A stretch of 64,000 nucleotides of DNA from a bacterium A37T11 (lineage in GTDB: Bacteria > Bacteroidota > Bacteroidia > Sphingobacteriales > Sphingobacteriaceae). A program made the position numbers and the translations under genes. Location: positions 1-64,000 of the forward strand of contig FOBR01000018.1 of the NCBI GenBank assembly GCA_900109895.1, written 5' to 3'. Positions 53,258 through 62,800 of the stretch are shown in pieces. Positions within the stretch are counted from its first letter, which is position 1. The number at the start of each line of letters is the position of its first letter. Under the pieces are notes generated by a model. That model saw nothing but the letters and a program-made list of their open reading frames with translations, ran no database searches and was not told the DNA's origin.

Positions 53258-56200
53258 ATGGAAAGCATGGTTCCTATAAATACAACTGTTCATGACATGT
53301 TGGGTTATTGGCTAAGCCATACACCTAATACTCCTGCCATTCTTTACAATAATGAACAGATTACATATGCCGAATTGGAACATCGGGCAGAGCTTCTGAA
53401 ACAGTTCATTTTATTGACAGATCTGACAACCCCTATCATAGGAATCAGCACTTCCAGGCAAATAGAGATGGTTGTGGGAATATTGGCTATCTTAAAAGCA
53501 GGTAAAGCCTATTTACCGCTTGACCCTAACTATCCCATAGATCGTTTAACGCAAATTTCCCAAGATGCAGAGATATCCATTTGCCTTTGTAGTGCTTATG
53601 AAGCTAATATTTTTGAAAAGGTCGCAACAAAGTTATTGGTATATGACCAGGACCAACCTATAGCAATGAGCCCATCAAAAATGAGTGTAGATAAGGGTTC
53701 CCTGGCTTATGTATTGTATACCTCAGGATCAACAGGTACTCCAAAAGGTGTATGTATGGGCCATAAAGCACTTATAAACCTGCTTGAATGGCAGAAAACG
53801 ACTTCTGTGGCAGGTCCTGGAACCAAAACTTTACAATTTGCCCCACTCAGTTTTGATGTTTCTTTTCAGGAGATTTTTGCCACGTTAAGCACAGGCGGCA
53901 CGTTGGTATTGATTGATGATGATATGCGATTGGATTCAGCTGAACTGCTTTCATTTATAGAAAAGGAAGGAATTAACCGAATTTTTCTGCCTTTTGTAGC
54001 ATTACAGATGTTGACAGATACTGCTAGTTTCCATAATATTTTTCCGGCGAGCTTACAGGAAGTGATCACAGCGGGCGAACAGCTGAAGATTACACCACAG
54101 GTGTCTAATTTTTTTGAAAAAATTCCGAGTGCGGTTTTATATAACCAATATGGTCCAACGGAATGCCATGTAGTAACTGCTCTAAAGCTGGATGGAAAAC
54201 CAAAAACATGGCCGGAACTTCCAAATATTGGTAAACCTATTTGGAACACCAATATTTTCATTCTTGATGAACAGGGGAAGGAATTGGATAGGGGCAATAC
54301 CGGAGAACTTTGCATTGGAGGCATTAGTTTGGCCGATGGTTACCTAAATCGCCCTCAACTGACAGCTGAAAAGTTTATATACTGGAAACATCCTACGCAT
54401 GGAGAACTGCGTATATATAAAACCGGTGATCTTGCCAGGTATCTGTCCAATGGTGAAATTGAGTTCCTTGGGCGTAAGGATGACCAGGTAAAGATTAGGG
54501 GCCACCGAATCGAACCAGGCGAAATTGAAGGGTTGCTTATCTTGCATCCCCAGGTTAAGAATGCTGTCATTTTGGCAAGGGGTATACACGCTGATGATAA
54601 AAAATTACTTGCATATCTCCTCCCTAATGGAGAAAGTTGTGATACAGCTGAATTAAGAAAATATTTGGAAAAAAGACTACCGGAATACATGGTTCCCAAT
54701 GTTTTTATCTGGATGGACAGCTTTCCGAAAACATCGAGTGGTAAAGTGGATAAAAAAGCTTTGCCTGATCCAGATATTAAACGTCCGGAGCTGAGCGTTC
54801 TTTATAAAAAACCTGATACACTCGTTGAAAAGAACATTGCAGCTCTATGGATGGAACTTTTGCAATACGACCGTATTGGCATAAATGATAATTTTTTTGA
54901 GCTAGGCGGGAATTCGCTGCTGGCACAAAAAACCGTCAATCTTCTCAAACAGCGATTTGGTTATAAATTACCTATTACCAGACTCTATCTACACCCAACA
55001 ATAGCAAACCTAGCGAAGTTTATTGAAGGAAAGGAAAGCCCCTTGGTCACCTCAAAAATTAAAAGGGATCCTGGCACAACTGCAAAAGATATTGCCATCA
55101 TTGGAATGGATGGCCGTTTCCCTGGTGCGAATTCGGTAGAGGATTTATGGGAAGTGCTGAAAGACGGAAAGGAAACGATTTCTTTTTTCAAGGAAGAAGA
55201 ACTGGATCCATATATTCCCGCTTCCAGGAGAAACGATCCTTCTTATGTCTCTGCCCGTGGGGTTATTCAAAACCCAGACCAATTTGACCCCGCCTTTTTT
55301 GGCATTAGTCCCCGTATGGCCGAGCTTATGGATCCACAACAGCGGCTTTTTTTGGAATTGTCACGTAATGTGCTAGAAAAGTGTGGCTACCTTTCAGAAA
55401 AGAAAAAGGCTTCTGTGGGAGTTTTTACCGGAAGCAATAACAATACCTATTATGTAAACAATGTGTTGAGCCATCCGGAAAAAATTGATAAGGTGGGGGC
55501 TTTTAACGTAAGTCTTGTGTCTGACAAGGATTATATAGCTACACGCACAGCTTACCAGTTAAATTTAGAAGGTCCGGCTGTCAGCGTGTTCACGGCTTGT
55601 TCCACCTCATTGCTTGCAGTGGTCCAGGCGGTGGAAAGCATACAGCGAGGCCAGTGTGAAGTAGCTATTGCCGGCGGGGTGACCATAACCGTGCCGGTAA
55701 ATAGTGGCCACATTTATGAAGAAGGTGCCATGTTTAGTAAGGACGGGCATACACGTACCTTTGACGCTCAGGCAACGGGTACGGTTTTTAGCGATGGTGC
55801 TGGCGTAGTGTTGCTCAAATCCTTGGCAGACGCAAGGCGTGACGGTGATAAGGTCTATGCAGTCATTAAGGGTGTGGGCCTAAACAATGACGGGAGTTCC
55901 AAAGGCAGCTTTACAGCTCCAAGCGCTGAAGGGCAGGCCGGAGCAATACTAATGGCCCTTAGTGACGCAAATATAGACCCTTCAACCATTTCTTATGTGG
56001 AGGCACACGGCACAGCGACTCCACTCGGAGATCCGATAGAGATAGCAGGACTCAAAATGGCTTTTGGCGAACAGGAAGCTAAACAATATTGTGCCATTGG
56101 CTCTATTAAAAGCAATATGGGCCACTTAACACATGCAGCAGGTGTTACTGGTCTGATCAAAACGGCACTGTCACTTCATTATAAGCAGCTACCCCCAACG

Positions 56201-59200
56201 ATCAATTTTGAGCAGGAAAATCCAAATATTGATTTTAAAAACAGCCCCTTTCGTGTTCAATCAAAATTAGCCGACTGGGAAAGTCAGGGAACCAGAAGGG
56301 CTGGGGTGAGCTCTTTTGGTGTGGGTGGTACCAATGTTCATGTTATTATGGAAGAGGCACCAGAGGAGTTGGTCCCCGCCACTCCAATGGAAATGCCTAT
56401 GTATCTCATTAATTGGTCTGCAAAGACCCGAGAAAGTGCATGGGCATATGCCTCAAAATTGACGACTTATTTGTCGCAAACATCTGATGTAAATTTGGCG
56501 CAAATAGCCTACACGCTGCAAACAACACGGGTGGATTATAATCATCGCTGTTTTGTAACAGCTGCTAATACCGATGAACTGATCAGTAAATTGGAAAACA
56601 GTACTTTATTGGAAGGCAGTCTTTCAGAACTAATGGAAGAGCAGCGCGAATTGGCGTTTATGTTTCCTGGACAGGGTGCCCAATATATTAACATGGGCAA
56701 AGAGATGTATTTGCGTGAACCCGTCTTTAAAAAAGCAGTGGATGATTGCCTCGCAATTCTTGATAAAGAGATGCAGGAGTCTATATTACCCGTCCTGTAT
56801 CCGGAGATCATTACAGATGATTCTGCTGCTCAATTGAAAAATACTTATTATACTCAACCTGCCTTGTTCATAACCGAATATGCGCTGGCAAGATGGTGGA
56901 TAAGTATAGGAATTAAACCAACTGCATTTATTGGACATAGTGTCGGAGAGTTTGTAGGAGCGCATTTAGCTGGTGTTTTTTCCCTGGCAGATGCCCTGAA
57001 ACTAATTGTAGCGAGAGGTAAGTTAATTAGCAAATTGCCGAAAGGAAGCATGCTTTCTGTTCGGAAAGGAATAGAAACCGTGCGTTCTTTGCTCCCTTCA
57101 TCGATATCTGTGGCCGCCATCAATGCACCAAATCTTGTCGTCGTGGCCGGAAAAGATGAAGATATTGCAGATTTTGCCAAACTACTGGACCAGGAAAATA
57201 TAGCAAATAAGCTTTTAAAAACCAGCCATGCTTTCCATTCAGATATGATGGTTCCGATTATTTCTGAATTTGAAGCTGTTGTCAAGGAAATTACCTTAAA
57301 TATTCCTCAAATGTCGGTTGTATCTACAGTAACCGGACAGTGGATGAAGGATCAGGAAGCGACTGATCCAGCCTATTGGGCTGGACATATCCGCGCTACG
57401 GTGCGATTTTCTGAGTCCGTCATCTTCCTTTATGATGAATTGCAGCCCGTGATGCTCGAAGTTGGGCCAGGAAATGTAACGGCGACCCTTGCCAGGCAAC
57501 ACGGCTCGGCAATAGCAGCAAAGGTTGTTGGGGGTCTTGACACTTCGGCCAATGCAGGCGTACATTCTGAATACTTTAGCGTGCTGCACGCAGCAGGTAA
57601 ACTGTGGTCGGCAGGTATAAGCTTCAATTGGCTCAAGCTCTATCCGTCAAAACCCGCGCTTTTACATACATTGCCTGCTTATGCTTACCAATATAGTCGA
57701 TTTTGGATTGATCCAAATATTTTACCTGACAAACAAAGTATTCAAATAGTTCAGGAAAACGCAGAACATACATTAGTTCCTTCAGTTATGAGAAAAGAAA
57801 CACTTATATTCAAGATTAAGCAACTTTTGGAAGATGCTTCCGGCATCGATATAGCCGGTGCAAAACCGCAAACCAGCTTTATCGAATTGGGTTTGGATTC
57901 ATTGCTTCTTACCCAAATAGCGGCCAGCCTAAAGAAAGAATTCAAGGTCCCACTAACCTTTAGGCAGCTAAATGAGGAATATAGCAACCTGGATACGTTA
58001 GCAACCTATCTTGATAAAACACTTCCGCCCGATAATGCAATCGTAAACACAGTAAACCCTGCTCCGAAAAGCACGCAGCCTGCCCCGGCATGGACGCCTG
58101 CACCTGTTTTTGCCAATAACGGGTTGCAAGGGCAAACGGCCTTAAATCTGATTGCTCAACAAATGAACCTGTTAGCACAGCAAATTGCGTTATTACAGGG
58201 GGTACCAGAATCCGCTGTACCGCATGGCTCCTTGCAGGTACCGGATACAGCAAAAAGCCTTTCTGCTCCCATTCCTGAAATGGAGGTCACCGCGGAGGAA
58301 GCTGTTGAATTAAAAAAACCTTTCGGGGCCACAGCGCGCATCGACCGTCATGTAATCGGGCTGGATGCAGAACAGGAAGCCTTCCTCAAAAAATTTACGC
58401 TTGATTATAATCAGAAAACAAAAGCCAGTAAAACATATTGCCAGGATAACCGCTCTTTTATGGCTGACCCACGTGTGGTTTCAGGTTTTAAGCCCCTAAC
58501 AAAAGAGTTGGTTTACTCCTTGGTGGTAAATCGTTCAAAAGGCAGCCGCGTATGGGACTTGGATGGTAATGAATACATTGATGCATTAAACGGCTTTGGA
58601 TCCAATTTTTTGGGTTATCAGCCAGATTTCATTAAAGATGCCCTGCATGCGCAGGTTGAACAAGGATATGAAATCGGCCCTCAGCATGAATTAGCTGGCA
58701 AAGTCTGTAAACTGATTACAGAATTTATTGGGCATGATCGGGCTGCACTTTGCAACACAGGTTCTGAGGCCGTTTTGGGAGCTATGCGGATCGCCCGTAC
58801 AGTAACAGGCAGGTCCATTATCGTGGCTTTCTCCGGATCTTATCATGGCATAAACGACGAGGTACTGGTACGAGGCACCAAAAAGTTGAAAACTTTTCCG
58901 GCTGCCTCTGGCATCCTAGGTGAGAATGTGCAGCAAATGCTTATACTTGAATATGGTACTGAGGAATCACTTAACATTATCCAGGAACGTAGCGATGAGA
59001 TTGCAGCCGTACTGGTTGAACCGGTTCAAAGCCGACGTCCAGAATTTCAACCTGTGGAATTCTTGAAGAAATTGCGTACGTTAACTGAAAATTCGGGTTC
59101 TGTACTGATCTTTGATGAAGTTATTACCGGATTTAGGATGCATCCTGGGGGTGCACAGGCTCTATTTGGGATAAAAGCAGACTTGGGAACCTACGGAAAA

Positions 59201-59863
59201 GTGATCGGTGGTGGTATCTCTATTGGGATTATTGCCGGCAAGAAGGCCTATATGGATGCTTTGGATGGTGGCTTTTGGCAATATGGGGATGATTCCGTAC
59301 CCGAGGTGGGTGTCACCTACTTTGCCGGCACCTTTGTTCGTCATCCACTAGCTTTGGCTACAACCTATGCAACATTGGCATATCTTAAAGAGCAAGGCCC
59401 TTCTCTTCAACAACAGTTAAACGAACGGACAACTTATTTAGCTGAGGCTCTAAACAAGATTTGTGAAATCAATGGAATTCCCATCTATATTGCACATTTC
59501 GGATCACTTTGGAAGATCAAATTTAAGGACGAGTACAGCTATTACGATTTATTATTTACAGTAATGAGACATAAAGGTATTCACATTTGGGATGGTTTCC
59601 CCTGTTTTCTAACCACCGCACATTCACAGGCAGATATCGATGTGATTATTGAGGCTTTTCACGGTGCGGTTCGGGATTTGTTAGCAGCTGGTTTCATTCC
59701 TTCATCTAAGCCGGCTTCAAATTCGACGAACAGTGCCTTGTCATTTAACACTCCCCCCGTTGCAGGGGCGAGACTGGGCAAAGACAAAAGCGGCAACCCA
59801 GCATGGTTTATTCAGGACCCAAAAAATGAAGGGAAATATTTACAGATAACTGCAAATATTTGA
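53258..59863 (+). CDS. Hybrid NRPS-PKS megasynthase A-PCP-KS-AT-ACP-aminotransferase
   Basis: 2201 residues. Domain order by motif: adenylation 1-510 (LYTSGSTGTPKG, YGPTECHVV, KTGDLARYL, K496 region KTSSGKVDKKAL). PCP about 520-590 (LGGNSLL, S553). Ketosynthase 610-1035 (C781 in TACSTSL, H917 in EAHGTATPLGDP, H956 in NMGHLTHAAG). Acyltransferase 1130-1430 (GHSVGEF, S1228; HAFH at 1324-1327 indicates malonyl-CoA). ACP about 1510-1585 (LGLDSLL, S1548). Pro/Gln-rich linker. Class-III PLP aminotransferase 1690-2150 (CNTGSEAV, FDEVITGFR, K1981 in GTYGKVIGGG). Tail ARLGKDKSGNPAWFIQDPKN typical after such aminotransferases. No condensation domain at the front, no ketoreductase. It starts a chain with one amino acid, adds two carbons, then aminates the beta-ketone. 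Confidence 0.95.
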   Translation: MESMVPINTTVHDMLGYWLSHTPNTPAILYNNEQITYAELEHRAELLKQFILLTDLTTPIIGISTSRQIEMVVGILAILKAGKAYLPLDPNYPIDRLTQISQDAEISICLCSAYEANIFEKVATKLLVYDQDQPIAMSPSKMSVDKGSLAYVLYTSGSTGTPKGVCMGHKALINLLEWQKTTSVAGPGTKTLQFAPLSFDVSFQEIFATLSTGGTLVLIDDDMRLDSAELLSFIEKEGINRIFLPFVALQMLTDTASFHNIFPASLQEVITAGEQLKITPQVSNFFEKIPSAVLYNQYGPTECHVVTALKLDGKPKTWPELPNIGKPIWNTNIFILDEQGKELDRGNTGELCIGGISLADGYLNRPQLTAEKFIYWKHPTHGELRIYKTGDLARYLSNGEIEFLGRKDDQVKIRGHRIEPGEIEGLLILHPQVKNAVILARGIHADDKKLLAYLLPNGESCDTAELRKYLEKRLPEYMVPNVFIWMDSFPKTSSGKVDKKALPDPDIKRPELSVLYKKPDTLVEKNIAALWMELLQYDRIGINDNFFELGGNSLLAQKTVNLLKQRFGYKLPITRLYLHPTIANLAKFIEGKESPLVTSKIKRDPGTTAKDIAIIGMDGRFPGANSVEDLWEVLKDGKETISFFKEEELDPYIPASRRNDPSYVSARGVIQNPDQFDPAFFGISPRMAELMDPQQRLFLELSRNVLEKCGYLSEKKKASVGVFTGSNNNTYYVNNVLSHPEKIDKVGAFNVSLVSDKDYIATRTAYQLNLEGPAVSVFTACSTSLLAVVQAVESIQRGQCEVAIAGGVTITVPVNSGHIYEEGAMFSKDGHTRTFDAQATGTVFSDGAGVVLLKSLADARRDGDKVYAVIKGVGLNNDGSSKGSFTAPSAEGQAGAILMALSDANIDPSTISYVEAHGTATPLGDPIEIAGLKMAFGEQEAKQYCAIGSIKSNMGHLTHAAGVTGLIKTALSLHYKQLPPTINFEQENPNIDFKNSPFRVQSKLADWESQGTRRAGVSSFGVGGTNVHVIMEEAPEELVPATPMEMPMYLINWSAKTRESAWAYASKLTTYLSQTSDVNLAQIAYTLQTTRVDYNHRCFVTAANTDELISKLENSTLLEGSLSELMEEQRELAFMFPGQGAQYINMGKEMYLREPVFKKAVDDCLAILDKEMQESILPVLYPEIITDDSAAQLKNTYYTQPALFITEYALARWWISIGIKPTAFIGHSVGEFVGAHLAGVFSLADALKLIVARGKLISKLPKGSMLSVRKGIETVRSLLPSSISVAAINAPNLVVVAGKDEDIADFAKLLDQENIANKLLKTSHAFHSDMMVPIISEFEAVVKEITLNIPQMSVVSTVTGQWMKDQEATDPAYWAGHIRATVRFSESVIFLYDELQPVMLEVGPGNVTATLARQHGSAIAAKVVGGLDTSANAGVHSEYFSVLHAAGKLWSAGISFNWLKLYPSKPALLHTLPAYAYQYSRFWIDPNILPDKQSIQIVQENAEHTLVPSVMRKETLIFKIKQLLEDASGIDIAGAKPQTSFIELGLDSLLLTQIAASLKKEFKVPLTFRQLNEEYSNLDTLATYLDKTLPPDNAIVNTVNPAPKSTQPAPAWTPAPVFANNGLQGQTALNLIAQQMNLLAQQIALLQGVPESAVPHGSLQVPDTAKSLSAPIPEMEVTAEEAVELKKPFGATARIDRHVIGLDAEQEAFLKKFTLDYNQKTKASKTYCQDNRSFMADPRVVSGFKPLTKELVYSLVVNRSKGSRVWDLDGNEYIDALNGFGSNFLGYQPDFIKDALHAQVEQGYEIGPQHELAGKVCKLITEFIGHDRAALCNTGSEAVLGAMRIARTVTGRSIIVAFSGSYHGINDEVLVRGTKKLKTFPAASGILGENVQQMLILEYGTEESLNIIQERSDEIAAVLVEPVQSRRPEFQPVEFLKKLRTLTENSGSVLIFDEVITGFRMHPGGAQALFGIKADLGTYGKVIGGGISIGIIAGKKAYMDALDGGFWQYGDDSVPEVGVTYFAGTFVRHPLALATTYATLAYLKEQGPSLQQQLNERTTYLAEALNKICEINGIPIYIAHFGSLWKIKFKDEYSYYDLLFTVMRHKGIHIWDGFPCFLTTAHSQADIDVIIEAFHGAVRDLLAAGFIPSSKPASNSTNSALSFNTPPVAGARLGKDKSGNPAWFIQDPKNEGKYLQITANI

Positions 59864-59889
59864 ATGGAAAAAATAGTGATGCATAATCT

Positions 59890-62800
59890 ATGTTAACATA
59901 TACTCCAACAGATTTTGATCCCTTTTCAGGAAATACCATTGAAAAGGTTTTTCCGGTGATTCCCGCACAGCAGGAAATATGGTTGTCTTGCATAATGGGT
60001 GGCGATGACGCAAACCGTGCTTATAATGAGTCCATCAGCATTTTTTTGGATGGAAAAGTTAATCTGAACGCTTTAGAAAAAAGCTTGCACCAACTCCTTT
60101 TGCGTCACCAAGCATTAAGGTCGTGTTTTAGTAATAATGGTGAGTGGGTGATTGTTTATAAAAACCCTCCAATACAACTAACTATCGTAGACCTGCATAA
60201 TAAAGGTGACGTAGACCAGGACGATTGCATTAATTCTTTTCTTAAAAACGACGCCCTGACTGCATTTAACCTTTCAGACGGCCCTCTATTTAGAGCTTAT
60301 ATACATTTGCTTAATGAAACCAATACGAAGCTAACGATAACCGCACATCATTTGGTTTGCGATGGCTGGTCTTTGGGCATCCTTCTTCAGGACTTAAGCA
60401 AATTCTATAATGCGTATAGCCAAGAATTGCAACCTATGTTGCCTACAGCCATTTCAATGAGTGATTATGCCCTGGAAGAATTATCTTTTATTCAAAGTAA
60501 TGAATATAAAAAAATGGAGGCCTATTGGGTAGGATTGTTCCGGTCAGGTGTTCCTTTGGTTGACCTGCCTACTGACAACCCTCGCACGTCTCCGCGCACA
60601 TACGAAGCTAAACGGCATGATTTTCCGCTGGATTCAAGCCTGATGTCAACTGTAAAAAAATTGGGTGCATCCAAAGGAATAAGCTTAGTGAATACGTTGA
60701 TTTGTGCTTTTGAAGTACTCCTATATAAAATTACCGGACAACAAAATCTCGTGTTGGGCCTTCCGTCTGCTGGTCAATCCATTGGGAGTTTCTATCACTT
60801 GGTAGGCCATTGTGTTAATTTATTACCACTAAAAAGCTGCGTTAACCCTGCCATAAGCTTTGAAGAATATTTGGCAGTACGAAAAGCCGAATTATTGGAC
60901 GCCTATGATCATCAGCGAGTGACATTTGGAGAACTGATTAAAAAAATCAATGTACAGCGCGATAATGCCCGGGTACCACTAGTACCTGTTGTTTTTAATA
61001 TTGACATTGGCATGGATGATGGCGTAACCTTTCACGACCTTAAGCATCATTTATCATACAATAAGAGATCATATGAAACATTCGAAATTTTCTTAAACAT
61101 TGCAGGTCGAGGAGATGACTTTACGTTGCAATTGTCGTATAATAGCTACCTATTCAAATCGGAAAGAATAGAAAACATAATACAAGCTTTTAGCTCTTTA
61201 TTGGCGTTGATAGCTAACCAACCAGATATATTGATCCGTGATATTTCCCTTGATGTATTTACAAATGTAGTTAATCCAAGCTCTGAGGTCACAGTACAGG
61301 CTAGTATCTATCCTGCAAACGCTATGCTTACCGATCTATTAGATGATATAGCGTTTTTATATCCTCAAAAAATAGCAATCATTGGAAGGGAAAATCAACT
61401 TTCTTATTCTGAAATTTACAAAAAATCCAATCAGTTAGCCTCTTTGCTTATTCAAAAAGGGGTTAAATCAGGAGATATAGTTGGTTTATCAGTATATCGC
61501 AGCCCGGAGATGATTATTGCATTGCTTGCAATTCTGAAGTCAGGCGCCGCCTATGTTCCGCTTGATCCCTCTTATCCAAAAGACCGCTTGGAATATATGA
61601 TCGGTGATGCATCTGTTAACTTATTGATCACCAACTTTGTTTTTAAAAACAGGCTAAATAGCAAAGCGGAAGAGCTTTATTTGGAAGAGTCTTTGCTCCT
61701 ATTAGAAAATTATCCGGATGAGAAACCCTTAATAAAATCAAATAGCAAGCAACTTGCTTATATTCTTTATACTTCCGGATCTACAGGAAAACCTAAAGGG
61801 GTGATGGTGAGCCATCGAAATCTGGTAAATTTGATGTGGGGTTTAAAAATAGAACCTGGTTTACAATTTGAAGATAAGTTCTTAGCCCTAACCACAATCT
61901 CTTTTGATATTGCAGGGACTGAAATTTATTTACCCTTATTAGTAGGTGCTACCATTGTTTTGGCTGATGATGGTGCTTCAAAGGACGGCCGTGTTATTCA
62001 TCAATTAATCAAAGAAGAACAAATTACGGTTATGCAGGCAACTCCCGCAACCTGGCGCAATATGCTGAGCACAGGATGGGATAATCCATACCCCATCCGA
62101 ATTTTCTCCACTGGTGAAGAACTCCCGCTAGAATTGGCTAAGCAACTTTTGAGAAAATGCAGGGAACTTTGGAATGGTTACGGTCCTACCGAAACCACCA
62201 TCTGGTCCACCATTAAACAAGTAGATCCCAACGACACTATTATTTCGATCGGCAAACCTGTTGCTAATACCAGCATTTATATACTTGATGAGCATCGCCA
62301 TATTTTACCGGCGTCGGCAACTGGTGAAATTTATATTGGAGGGGACGGCGTGACACTGGGATACCTAAATCTTCCGGACCAAACTGAAGAACGCTTTTTA
62401 AAAGATCCCTTCAGTCAGGATCAATTTGCCAAAATGTATCGAACCGGAGACTTGGGTAGGTATTTGGAGAATGGAGAAATTCAGTGTTTGGGAAGGATTG
62501 ACAACCAAGTGAAGATAAGGGGATATCGAATAGAACTGGATGAGATAGCGTCAGTTATAAGTAGGCATCCCGAAGTAGATGCTGCTATGGTAAATGCTGT
62601 CGATTTTGGCCATGGAGATATGCGTTTAGTGGCTTATGTAATTCCGAAAGATATTGACCGATATCAGATTGTAAACCAGCAGAATAATGATCAAGAATTA
62701 TCTGTAATAGCATTACCGAATGCAGAAATTAACCAACTAAAAACGGCCTTAAAAGAATTTCTACCTGATTATATGATTCCCCCTTACTGGGTTGGAATAA

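Noticed and set aside
53258-59863. Fatty-acid starter as in iturin-type synthases
   Set aside because: Those begin with an acyl-CoA ligase-ACP; here the front adenylation domain has an amino-acid code (D235 and K517 equivalents present), so an amino-acid starter is favoured.
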